Positions 22,511-30,775 of a stretch of 64,000 nt of DNA are shown piece after piece. The first letter of the stretch is position 1, and every line of letters begins with the position of its first letter. The translations under genes and the position numbers were made by a program. Source of the DNA: Myotis daubentonii (Eukaryota; Chordata; Mammalia; Chiroptera; Vespertilionidae). The stretch covers positions 86,798,485 through 86,862,484 of the forward strand of contig NC_081847.1 in assembly GCF_963259705.1 (NCBI RefSeq). The letters are read 5' to 3'. Under the pieces are notes generated by a model. The model did no database searches, was not told the origin of the DNA, and saw nothing but the letters and a program-made list of their open reading frames with translations.

Positions 22511-22866
22511 CTAGGAGGCCCGGTGCACAAAAATAGTGCACTTGGGGGGATCGTTCAGCTTGGCCTGCACCCTGTCGCAGTCCAGGAGCCCTTGGGGGAT
22601 GTCCGACTGATGGCTTAGGCCAACTCCCCAACAGTCAGACATCCTTAGTGCTGCCCAGGAGGCAGGAGAGGCTCCCTCCACCATCGCTGCACTCGCCAGC
22701 TGAGTCTGACTTCTGGTTGAATGGCACTCTCCCTGTGGGAGGCGCACTGACCACCAGGGGGCAGCTCCTGCATTGAGCATCTGCCCCCTGGTGGTAAGTG
22801 CATGTCATAGCGACCAGTCATTCCACTGTTCAGTTGATTTGCATGTTACCCTTTTATTATATAGGA
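22511..22866 (-). mobile_element. HeliBat-type Helitron, array 1 member 1
   Basis: On the plus strand it begins CTAGGAGGCCCGGTGCAC after host A and ends TTATTATATAGGA. It abuts the next Helitron with no intervening base. The terminal hairpin GTGCACAAAAATAGTGCAC and an internal inverted pair (22748-22797) are present. Antisense, no coding capacity. Confidence 0.92.
22748..22797. promoter_or_regulatory. Facing pair of CTCF-like motifs
   Basis: Forward TGACCACCAGGGGGCAGCT (22748-22766) and reverse ATCTGCCCCCTGGTGGTAA (22779-22797), 12 bases apart, forming a hairpin-capable inverted repeat. The forward copy fits the extended CTCF consensus YGRCCASYAGRKGGCRSYR at all but the last position. Occupancy is inferred only. 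Confidence 0.55.
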
Positions 22867-23004
22867 CTAGAGCCCCGGTGCACGAAATTCGTGCACTGGG
22901 GGGTGGAGTTCCCTCAGCCCAGCCTGCCCTTCTCACAGTCCGGGAGCCCTCAGTGGATGTCCTACTGATGGCCACAGTCTGGCAGCAGAGGCTCAGAGCA
23001 GGCA

Positions 23005-23111
23005 TCCTGTGTGTGTGTGTGTGTCTGTGTCTGTGTGTCTGTGTGTCTGTCTGTCTGTCTCTGTCTGCTAGGGCCTGCCCCCAGCCGCGCCACGTAGACT
23101 CGGAGCAGGCG

Positions 23112-23154
<43 letters not shown>

Positions 23155-23206
23155 CGTCCTCACTGGGGGTCTGCCCCCAGCCAGATTGGAGGCTCAGAGC
23201 AGGCAC

Positions 23207-23243
<37 letters not shown>

Positions 23244-23245
23244 CT
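23005..23245 (+). repeat. Tandem units of about 100 bp, each with a TG tract
   Basis: Three TG tracts (about 23010-23058, 23115-23150, 23209-23241) each follow a GGAGCAGGC(N)GTG-like word. The blocks between them carry GGGCCTGCCCCCAGCC-type text. A microsatellite thus recurs at the same position in each unit of a longer tandem repeat. Confidence 0.8.
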
Positions 23246-23361
23246 GCTGGGGGCCTGCCCCCAGCCACACCATGGAGGCTTGGAGCAGGAGCCCCTCTAT
23301 GTTGATCTCTCAGGATCCTGGACTCCACTGCATATTGTACTCTCCCTTGAGCTATGGCCAG

Positions 23362-23570
23362 GATGGAGGTGCTGCCCGCAGGCTGGGCTTGCTCTCCTGC
23401 TCCTGGATCCCCATGGCAACCGGGTAGCAGGTCCAGCTGGGGGCTGCCTGCAGGCCAGGCTTGCTTTCCTGCTCCCGGATCAGGCGCAGCTGGGGGCTGC
23501 CCTCAGGCTGGGCTTGCTTTCCTGCTCCTGGATCAGGCGCAGCTGGGAGCTGCCTACAGGCCGCACTTTT
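23362..23570 (+). repeat. GC-rich minisatellite, about 60-65-bp unit
   Basis: Repeats of GCTGGGGGCTGCC, then GCAGGCTGGGCTTGCTT and TCCTGCTCCTGGATCAGGC, about three and a half copies. Inside a Helitron. Confidence 0.8.
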
Positions 23571-23822
23571 CTGCTTACCGATGGCCGGATCACCACAGCG
23601 ACCCAGGGCCCAGCGGCACTTTCCTGCTCTCCAATAGTCATAGGCTCCCAGCTGGGGGCGGGGCTTAGCAGTGTGGGGCTTAGGCGGCATGGGGGTCCCG
23701 ACTGGGGGCTCAGGTGGCACACAGGGGTCCCGGCTGGGGGCGGGGCTTATGCCCCGCTGCCCAGGGCTGCACATGGGGCCCAGATGGCAGCTCACACTGT
23801 CCCGCCTGCCTGTAGTATAGGA

Positions 23823-24488
23823 TAGAGGCCTGGTGCATGGGTGGGGGCTGGCTGGTTTGCCCTGAAGGGCGTCCCAGATCAGGGTGGGGGTCCCGCTTGG
23901 GTGCCTGGCCAGCCTGGATCATGGGCTGATGGCTGTTTGCAGCTGGTCACACCTCCTTCAGGGTGGAGGTCCCCACTGGGGTACCTGGCCAGTCTGGGTG
24001 AGGGGCTGAGCACCGTTTTCAGGCTGGTGGATGACTGAAGCTCCCAGCCTCTCCTTTTCTTCTTCTTTTTTTTTATTCTGGGATTTATTTACCTTCTATA
24101 GCTGTCACTGGAGCTGAGAGCCGGCTCTAGCTCTGAGGGCTGAAAGCAGGTTCTGGGTCTGTTTGGCTTCTATAATTGAAACTCTGTTGTCATCACAGCA
24201 GCTCTAAGCTCTGAGGCTGAAGCTGGCTGAAAGCAGGTCTCTGGAGCTTGTTTAGCTTCTATAATTGCAACATAGTTGCTTAGAGTGCAACTCAGAGGCT
24301 GGGCTGGCAGCGGCAGGCCGGGAATGTTGGCTTCCTCCGTCACTGGAGCAAGCAAGCCTCCTGTTCACTTCAGCTGCGTGGCTGCCAGCTGCCATCTTGG
24401 TTGGCAGTTAATTTGCATACCCTGCTGATTAGCCAATGGGAAGGGTGTCGGGGTTATGGTCAGTTTGCATGTTTCTCTTTTATTAGGA
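23823..24488 (-). mobile_element. HeliBat-type Helitron, array 1 member 3 (subfamily B)
   Basis: Begins TAGAGGCCTGGTGCATGG immediately after the previous element's TATAGGA. The first C of the usual CTAG is missing. It ends TTTCTCTTTTATTAGGA before host T. The 5' block (minus strand) includes CCATTGGCTAATCAGCAGGG and ATGCAAATTAACTGCC, an octamer-like and CCAAT-like pair, shared with the elements ending at 47851 and 28228. Confidence 0.88.
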
Positions 24489-24639
24489 TGTGCTGGAGTG
24501 GGAGCATTCGAGAAGTAGACAGAACCTTACAAGGTGCAGATCTGCCTCAGTTTAGCTTCATGCCAGATTAGACTGAGATGATCTTCACTCCAACTGCTGT
24601 CAGAAGATAAAATGAGTCCTATTAAGAAGAAGACAGACT

Positions 24640-25778
24640 TACCCACAGCTTTTATACATTTTCATATACAAACAGGATTCCATCAATAATTACCAGGCAC
24701 ATCAAAACAACTACAAGAGCAGTCACAGACAATAGAAACAGACCCACAATAGAAACCTAGCTATTGGAGTTATCAGATACAATCTGTAAAATAGCTGAAG
24801 TAGCATATTCAATTAAAAAGATGAAAAAAGCTAGACTTCACTCAACTTCATTTATTAAAAAAGAGTCAAAATTAAAATGCTAGAAGAGAAAATTTTAGTA
24901 ACTGGTATCAGGATTCCAACAGATTGGTTTAACAGAAGATGAGGAATAATTAAGAGGTTAGTAAATTGGAAAATAGGTCAGTAAAACATGCCCAGAGAGA
25001 GAAAAAAGGCATGGAAATGATAAACAAAAAAGTAAAAGAGACATATGGACCTGGTGAAATATACATAAAATAAAATTTCAAAAAGAAAAGGAGAAATAGA
25101 ATAGAAAATAGCAACATTTGAAGAAATACAATTTGAGAAAATCCACACCTGAATAAAAACATGAAGCCAGATACTTCAGAATCTTCATGAACCCTAAACA
25201 GGATAAATTTTAAAAGCACCATTAGGCATACTGTTTTTTAATTTCTAATTAACAAAAAGGAATATAAAATCCTAAAATATCAAGAGAGAAAAAAGTCACC
25301 TTAATTTTAAGTGAACAATAACAAGATTGTCAGCTAAATTTTCAATATAAATGGAGACAGCATAATTACACATTTAACGTAATTTTTAAAGTGCTGAAGA
25401 AAAATGTCCAATAACGCAGAATTCTATATCCACTTAAAATATCATCTAAAAATTTAAAGTAACAAAGACAACATTTTAGGCAATCAAAATAAATTTGTGG
25501 CCAATAGCCTCATAATAAAAAAGAATAGTAAAAGTTGTTCTCCAGTTAAAAAGGAAATGATGCCATATGGAAGCTTTGTATCATAAAATAGAATGAACAG
25601 TACTGGTAAGGGTAATTATGTATGTAAACCTCCAATAAAAATTCTTATGGGATGCAGTGTATATAGAATTAAAATATAATACAAAACAAAACCCACAAGG
25701 TTGGAATATGGTAAATGGAGTTAGTGTTTTAAGGATCTTGCAGTGTCTATTTAGGATTCTTATGTTTTTTATTAATAA
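24640..25778 (+). repeat. L1M LINE, 5' portion, left half
   Basis: Sense L1-like text: CAATAGAAACAGACCCACAATAG (24733), AACGCAGAATTCTATATCCACTTAAAATATCA (25414), GAAATGATGCCATATGGAAGC (25553). It continues after the Helitron insertion at 28229. No open frame survives; ancient. Confidence 0.65.
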
Positions 25779-26036
25779 CTAGAGGCCCGGTGCACAAAAA
25801 TTTGTGCACTCGGGTGGGTCCCTCAGCCCACCCTGTGCCCTCTCGCAATCTGGGGCCCCTTGGGGGCCCCTTCCCCTGACTGCTGGCACTAGTTTTCCTC
25901 CGGTGCCCGGAACCCAGGCCTTCGCTCTTCGCTGGGAGGGGCCCACACGGTGGGCGAGGGGCTTAGCTCTTTTAAAAATACTTCTGAATGTTTGGTAAAT
26001 AACCCTGTAGGAATCTACTTTCTGAAACATGCTGGT

Positions 26037-26210
26037 TGTTAAGGGCTGATTTGGGTAATCAACAAAATGTATGTTAAAATCCTAATCCCCAGAACCTCAG
26101 AATGTACTTGTATATGGAGATAATATCTTTAAAGAGGGGATTACATTAAATTGTGGCAGTTCCAGTGGGACCCTTAGCCCATCTCACTGAAGTCCTTATA
26201 AGAAGAGGAA
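26037..26210 (+). repeat. MLT1-type LTR fragment inside the Helitron
   Basis: TTGTTAAGGGCTGATTTGGG, then AAAATCCTAATCCCCAGAACCTCAGAATGT, GGAGATAATATCTTTAAAGAGG, and AGTCCTTATAAGAAGAGGAA follow the MLT1 5' half in order. It is cut off at 26211 by an ERV LTR end. Confidence 0.8.
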
Positions 26211-26363
26211 TGTTGGGGTCCAGCCCCAGCAGGTCCAGGGGTTCCCAAAGAAGGAATGACACAGAGGCAGCATTCAGGTTATCATCATAGCCAGGTTCTC
26301 TTTTTATTGTCCTGTTACATCTATATTTATACTATTTGATCCTATAAACATGCCTCTATAAGC
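26211..26363 (-). mobile_element. ERV LTR 3' fragment, truncated
   Basis: On the minus strand it ends GGGGCTGGACCCCAACA, with AATAAA at 26303-26308 and a TATAAA-like box at about 26326-26331. These are R/U5 features of a retroviral LTR. The U3 side is replaced by the poly(T) of the TFPT retrocopy, and the rest of the LTR is not found on the far side. Confidence 0.65.
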
Positions 26364-27207
26364 TTTTTTTTTTTTTTTTTTTTGCATCGGGTCCATTTAT
26401 TGGGGGGTCAGTCAAAGGGGGAGCTGGCTAGGGTGGGGTAGGGCAGCAGCTTGTCTGGCCCCCGAGAAACCCAACTTAAGTCCAGAGCCTCGAGGGCTTA
26501 GAAGCTAAAGTCTTCCTCCACCTTTATCTGCACAGGGGCCAGCTCCGGAGTCAGCGGGACTCCTGCCCAGTGCCCTTCCTATGGCACTCGCCGCCTCTTC
26601 CAACTGCTGGGCCCCTCGCCAGGGGCCGGGCTGCTGGCTTCTGTGGGCGCTGGCGTCCTCCTGGGCGGGGACAGCCCCTCTTTCTCTGGAGGCTCATTCT
26701 CAGCGTTGCCTGGGTTGGGGGCGTCTCTGCCCTGGCTGCCCTCATCCTCCAGTAAGATGGTGAACTGGCTGGCCCGGTAGTTGTCACCGTAGGAGTCCAG
26801 CACCTTCATGAGGAACCTCCGCTCCTGCTGGAGTCTCCATGTTATCCTCTATATCTGATGGAGCCTGTTCAGGACCCGCTCCTTCGCCTGCTCAATCTCC
26901 CTCCAGCGCCGATCCAGCGCCTGGTACTTCCTGCGATTGAGTTCCTGTTGGCGCCACCCTTGCTGGCCTCAGGCTGCCTCCTCCTCTTCGTCTCGCTCCT
27001 GGAGGCTGGAGCTGCCCAGACCCCCAGACACGAACTCCACTTCGGGCTCAAGCTCGCTCTCCAGGATGTGACCACCTTCAGCGGAGGCAGCGCCAGCTCC
27101 CAGCCGGGAGGTGCTGAGAACTCCTCAAAGCCCACAGCTGCCATGGACCCCTCTCTCTGCTCCAGCTCCATTTCTCCCTGGCTCCCGACGCAGAACTTCC
27201 AACCTTG
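26364..27207 (-). pseudogene. TFPT: TFPT processed pseudogene
   Basis: An intronless, antisense copy of the TFPT mRNA. TFPT (TCF3 fusion partner) is a nuclear subunit of the INO80 chromatin remodeller, about 250 residues in human. Visible landmarks on the minus strand: start codon at 27171-27169 ([22 protein letters not shown]), then the coiled-coil segment ([34 protein letters not shown]), the acidic/proline-rich C-terminal region ([20 protein letters not shown]) and a KRRRVP basic motif. The 3' UTR ends with AATAAA (26401-26396) and a 20-base poly(A) tract (26383-26364). It is dead: a frameshift near residue 32 (around 27078), stops at 26851-26849 and 26581-26579, and a further stop just before the normal C-terminus. 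No convincing target duplication flanks it. Confidence 0.9.
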
Positions 27208-27340
27208 CAAGCCTCTAGTTTAAAGTGGCTTGCGAAACTACAGCCCATCCGATTTCACAGCCAGGCACCCAGGCCCTGGCCGCTAAGCCTCCTGGGAGTT
27301 GTAGTTCTCTATTTCCGGCTTGCCTCCCTCGCCCCACCCC
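27208..27340 (-). promoter_or_regulatory. TFPT upstream/promoter-like segment
   Basis: GC-rich sequence upstream of the retrocopy start. In TFPT orientation it carries CCGGAAAT (ETS-type, 27318-27311) and GAACTACAACTCCCAG (27307-27292), which fits the ACTAYRNNNCCCR motif of housekeeping promoters. TFPT is known to lie head-to-head with PRPF31, so this may be part of that shared promoter, transcribed from an upstream start. Whether it belongs to TFPT or to Helitron DNA is inferred. Confidence 0.45.
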
Positions 27341-27464
27341 CACCCCAGTCCCAACTGAAAGGCCCTGCTGGCTGGTCTAACCCTGTGGCCAGGCATCTGA
27401 GTCAGCTCGGGTCTTTATTTCTGTCCCGACACCACGCCATCTGACCATGGAGACTCTCCTCTTG

Positions 27465-27815
27465 CGAGGCCCCTGGGTCTCCTTCTGGGTCTCCTCAGCC
27501 CAGGTACTGGATCGCGTGCCCCAGCAGCGATACAGCCCTGGTGCCTGGGTCTCCTTCTGGGGCCTGGCTGTATCGCCCCCGGACCGGATGGCGTGCCCCA
27601 GCTGCGACGCAGCCCCGGGCCCTGCGTCTCCTCAGCCTGGGCACCGGATTGCGTGCCCCAGCGGCAAAAACAGCCCCGGCGCCTGGGTCTCCTTCTGGGT
27701 CTCCCAGCCCAGGCACTGGATTGCATACCACAGCTGCAACTCAGCCCCGGGCCCTGGGTCTCCTTCTGGGGCCTGGCTGCGTCGCCCCTGGGGTCCAGAT
27801 GGTGTCCCCAGGCAG
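27465..27815 (+). repeat. GC-rich minisatellite, about 60-70-bp unit
   Basis: About five units built from CCTGGGTCTCCTTCTGGG, GCCCAGGCACTGGATTGC, and CCCCAGCTGCGAC/GCAGC. It is CpG-rich and leaves several frames open on both strands (up to 237 codons) without any protein resemblance. Part of the Helitron-bounded block. Confidence 0.8.
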
Positions 27816-28228
27816 CTATGCAGCCTGGCCTCTGGCCCCGCCTCTGTTCTCCCATCACTGGTGATCAGTGATCTGAGAAGCCAGGCAGACATCCGCCTCT
27901 TCCCTGCCCCACCCAGCTTCTCCCATTACTGGCCCAGGGCCTGCAAAGGCGGCCAGGTTCTCTTATCACAGAAGCCGGCAAAGGAGGCCTGGCTTCTCCG
28001 AGCAAAGGCAGCTCGGTTCTCTGGCTCTTGGCTGCCGCCTGTGTTTCCGATTGCAGTCAGCGGCAGGCAGCTTCTTCCCTCCTTCCCCTTTCGCCTCCCA
28101 GCATTTCGCCTATGTTGGCAGTTAACTGCCAATCTTAGTTGGCAGTTAATTTGCATATAGCCCTGATTAGCCAATGAAAAGGGTATCCTTGTACGCCAAT
28201 TACCATTTTTCTCTTTTATTAGATAGGA

Positions 28229-28875
28229 TTTTATTATGAAAAGCTACTCATAACCCAGGCAATGTGGCCCTTGTATCATTATTATTAAATAACTTATTAA
28301 AAGTTGCTCTAAGTTAGAGTCTAATAAGTCAAAGAGGTATGTTTTAATCTTTAGTGTAACCACTGAAAGAATAATTAGGAGTGTTTAAATAGAAATAGAG
28401 GAAAAATTATAAGGAATAGATGAAATAATTTTTTAAAAAATAGATGTATAATAGATTTAAACTCACATATACCAATAATTGCATTAAATGTAAATAAATT
28501 ACTCTATTTAAGAGAAAAATATCAAGCTGGATTTAATAAGCAACATAAACTGCTTACAAAAGGTACACATTACATAAAAGAAACCCCCCAAAATCCATAG
28601 TTAAAGGATAATAAAATAAAGGTATATTATGCAAATACCAACTAAATGAAAACTGATTATAGCTATATTTGTACTGGGGAAAGTAAATTTTAAGCATTAT
28701 GATCAAGAGTGGCTTTTCATAATAAAATTATTGATAAAAAACATAAGAATCCTAAATTTGTACACACCTAATAACTCAAAATCTAAAGCAAAAAATGAAA
28801 CTCAAACTGTCAATGGTGAAGGTATGATAAAGACATTTTAAACTCTACGGACTCAGAACATTTATTTGTTATAAG
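28229..28875 (+). repeat. L1M LINE, right half (ORF2 endonuclease region)
   Basis: Continues the L1 at 24640-25778. TTAGTGTAACCACTGAAAGAAT, then AAACTCACATATACCAATAATTGCATTAAATGTAAAT, AAACTGCTTACAAAAGGTACACA, and AAGAATCCTAAATTTGTACACACCTAATAA correspond to the L1 ORF2 endonuclease coding text (conceptually an ILN.YAPN-like motif). Disrupted and non-coding. Confidence 0.7.
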
Positions 28876-29088
28876 CCCTTGTTTTGGAAGATAGTATGTA
28901 GGGAACAAAACAAGGAAGTTATCTAAGCAAGAGGCTGGCCTGGGATTTAGGAAGAATTGTCTAATGATGAGAGCAGTGAGCAGGCCTGGTGATCAGCCAC
29001 GCAGATTAGAGCAGGACAGCAGCTCTGTGAGAGACATCTCTCCAACAACGTGGGAACTGATCCGATGCGTTGGTGGAATATCTGTCTT

Positions 29089-29303
29089 GCCCGGCTGGCG
29101 TGGCTCAGTGGCTCAGAGCATCAACCTATGAACCAGGAGGTCACGATTTGATTCCCAGGCAGGGCATATACCCAGGTTGCAGGCTCAATCCCCAGTGTGG
29201 GGTGTGCAGGAGGCAGCAGATCAGTGATTCTCTCTCATCACTGACATTTCTATCTCTCTCTCCCTCTCTCTTCTTGTCTGAAATCAATAAAAAAATATAT
29301 TTT
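29089..29303 (+). mobile_element. Ves SINE, GGCTGGCGTGGCTCAG subfamily
   Basis: Head GCCCGGCTGGCGTGGCTCAG with tRNA-like A box; B-box region GATTTGATTCCCAG; CAATCCCCAGTGTGGGGTGTGCAGGAGG; pyrimidine-rich TCTATCTCTCTCTCCC; AAATCAATAAA tail. Same subfamily as 37687-37893. Target duplication is imperfect (TATCTGTCTT / ATATGTCTT). Confidence 0.88.
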
Positions 29304-29754
29304 AAAAATATGTCTTATATGAAAGACATTGTAAGAAGAGGATAAAAAAGGTAACAGAACTTGCAGTTACAAAAGAAAACATCAAGAATAGGAATGTAAT
29401 ATATTAATGTCTTATTTGACTCTGCAGTGAGTAAAAATTACTTATAATAATAGAAACATTTTTATAATATTAGCCGAAAATGATATGTTCATTATCAGGA
29501 TAGAGCAGGAGAAGGTATATTGCATAAGAGATCTAAATTGACATTTGTCTTAGTAAGGAAAATAAAATATTAAAAATTCGTAAACAATAAATACTATGAC
29601 ATGAGTATTATTTAGCAATGTTGAAGTACGATGAGAAAGAAAAAGCCTAAGGACTGCGTAGAGATTGCTGCCTCTGAGGAACAGGATTGGGGAAAGGTGG
29701 GTTAATTTAGGGGACAGTTATTTTTCATTTATGCTTCACTATTAAGTTAAATAT
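29304..29754. other. Non-coding, AT-rich, no gene recognised
   Basis: AT-rich sequence, possibly further decayed LINE DNA; nothing specific can be named. Confidence 0.4.
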
Positions 29755-29771
29755 TAAATTAAAATATTTTT

Positions 29772-29968
29772 TAAACATATTTTATTGATTTTTTTACAGA
29801 GAGGAAGGGAGAGAGATAGAGAGTTAGAAACATCGATCAGCTGCCTCCTGCACATCCCCTACTGGGGATGTGCCTGCAACCCAGGTACATGCCCTTGACT
29901 GGAATCGAACCTGGGACCTTTCAGTCCGCAGGCCGACACTCTATCCACTGAGCCAAACCGGTTCCGGC
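29772..29968 (-). mobile_element. Ves SINE with exact 17-bp target duplication
   Basis: Antisense Ves: TTTTATTGATTTTTTTACAGAGAGG through CTATCCACTGAGCCAAACCGG. Flanked by TAAATTAAAATATTTTT at 29755-29771 and 29969-29985. The intact long duplication and good match to its relatives suggest a young insertion by L1-type retrotransposition. Confidence 0.93.
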
Positions 29969-29999
29969 TAAATTAAAATATTTTTAAGTGGGAAAAGTA

Positions 30000-30775
30000 A
30001 CATGCAAGTTATAGAAAATCTGAGAAAACAAAGGATAAAATAAAAATTACCCTAATTCTACCACCTAGCCTCTACAGTGCTTGGTATATTTCCTCAAGTA
30101 ATTTATAAAATACAGCTTTTAAAAACAAAATTAAAATTATATCACAGTGCAATTTCTGTTGTTAATCCTCACCCAAGGATATTTTTCCATTGATTTTTAG
30201 AGAGAGTAGAAGGAAGGGGGAGAGACAGAGAGAGAAACACCAATGTGAGAGAGACACATTGATTGGTTGCCTCTCACACGCACCCTGACCAAAGCCGGGG
30301 ATCAAGCCTGCAACCCAGGTACATGCCTTGACCAAACTCAAACCCAGGACCCTTCAGTCTTTGGGGCTGTACGCACTGAGCCAAACTGGCTAGGGCCACA
30401 TTGCAATTTTTAATGTCTAAAATTTTATTGACATTTCGCCTTTCTATCTTATACATCAAAAACTTACATCTTCTTTTCTGTATCTATTGAGATTTTAACC
30501 ATTAACCGATGTTTGAATATTTAAAGTGTTTCTAAATTCAGGAGTATTATAAATGATGTTTCAATAAATATCCTCTTACATAAACATTGCATACCCTTTT
30601 ACATAATCTGAGGTTATATAAATAATGTAACAATAATTGTCTATTCCTCATAAAGATACTGGTTATTTCCTTATGATGAATACTTAAAAATAGAACTACT
30701 TAAGTATATGAATCATTTTAAACTTCTTGATACATATCATTACAAAATTGTTTTCTATGAAAGTTGAATGAATAA
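30000..30775 (-). repeat. L1-like 3'-UTR region, antisense, split by a SINE
   Basis: Text such as TAAAAATTACCCTAATTCTACCACC, AATGATGTTTCAATAAATATCC and ATATCATTACAAAATTGTTTTC fits the reversed 3' UTR of old L1s. A Ves-type SINE interrupts it. Family assignment is tentative. Confidence 0.45.
30156..30396 (-). mobile_element. Ves-type SINE, hairpin-tail subfamily
   Basis: Antisense, tail AATCCTCACCCAAGGATATTTTTCC, body AGAGAGAGTAGAAGG, head CACTGAGCCAAACTGGC. Target duplication CACAGTGCAATTT / CACATTGCAATTT (30143-30155 and 30397-30409) with one mismatch. Same subfamily as 10972-11185. Confidence 0.88.

Larger units (their letters stand above)
22867..23822 (-). mobile_element. HeliBat-type Helitron, array 1 member 2, minisatellite-rich
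   Basis: Begins CTAGAGCCCCGGTGCACGAAATTCGTGCAC, directly after member 1's 5' end, and ends GTAGTATAGGA. The perfect terminal hairpin TGCACGAA|ATTCGTGCA is present. The interior has two tandem arrays: units containing TG tracts (23005-23245), then a GC-rich 60-65-bp unit (23362-23570). A 350-codon open frame runs through it but is repeat-driven and not a gene. Confidence 0.88.
25779..28228 (-). mobile_element. 2,450-bp Helitron-bounded insertion carrying older repeats and a TFPT retrocopy
   Basis: The 3' end on the plus strand is CTAGAGGCCCGGTGCAC with hairpin GTGCACAAA|AATTTGTGCAC, after host A (25778). The 5' end is TTTTATTAGATAGGA before host T (28229). The last 130 bp match the subfamily B 5' block at 47720-47851. 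Sense L1M sequence flanks both sides and appears to continue across the insertion. Between the Helitron ends lie an MLT1 fragment, an ERV LTR fragment, a TFPT processed pseudogene and a GC-rich minisatellite. Capture of a host locus by one Helitron is the simplest reading, because MLT1 stopped moving long before bat Helitrons. Two Helitron fragments plus rearrangement is the alternative. Confidence 0.7.

Noticed and set aside
22773..23825. 350-codon open frame, the longest in the window
   Set aside because: It starts in one Helitron, crosses TG tracts (Cys/Val runs) and a minisatellite, and ends at a Helitron junction. Composition explains the openness; no protein family is visible.
22511..24488. 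CRISPR-like or satellite array
   Set aside because: The repeats are whole transposons and minisatellites of irregular length; the window is mammalian.
26350..27215. GCCTCTA at 26353 and 27210 as a target duplication of the TFPT retrocopy
   Set aside because: Only seven bases match, they are not directly next to the poly(A) tract, and the right-hand copy lies before promoter-like TFPT DNA. Probably chance.
27208..27217. GCCTCTAGT as another Helitron 3' end
   Set aside because: It lacks the preceding GGG and the GTGCA..TGCAC hairpin found in all real Helitron ends here.
27447..28160. 237-codon plus-strand frame and 147-codon minus-strand frame
   Set aside because: Both arise from a CpG-rich minisatellite of about 65 bp plus Helitron 5' DNA. 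The overlapping frames on both strands show a composition effect.
25779..28228. A functional TFPT gene or expressed retrogene
   Set aside because: A frameshift near residue 32 and several in-frame stops remove most of the protein, including part of the coiled coil. No intact alternative frame is visible.
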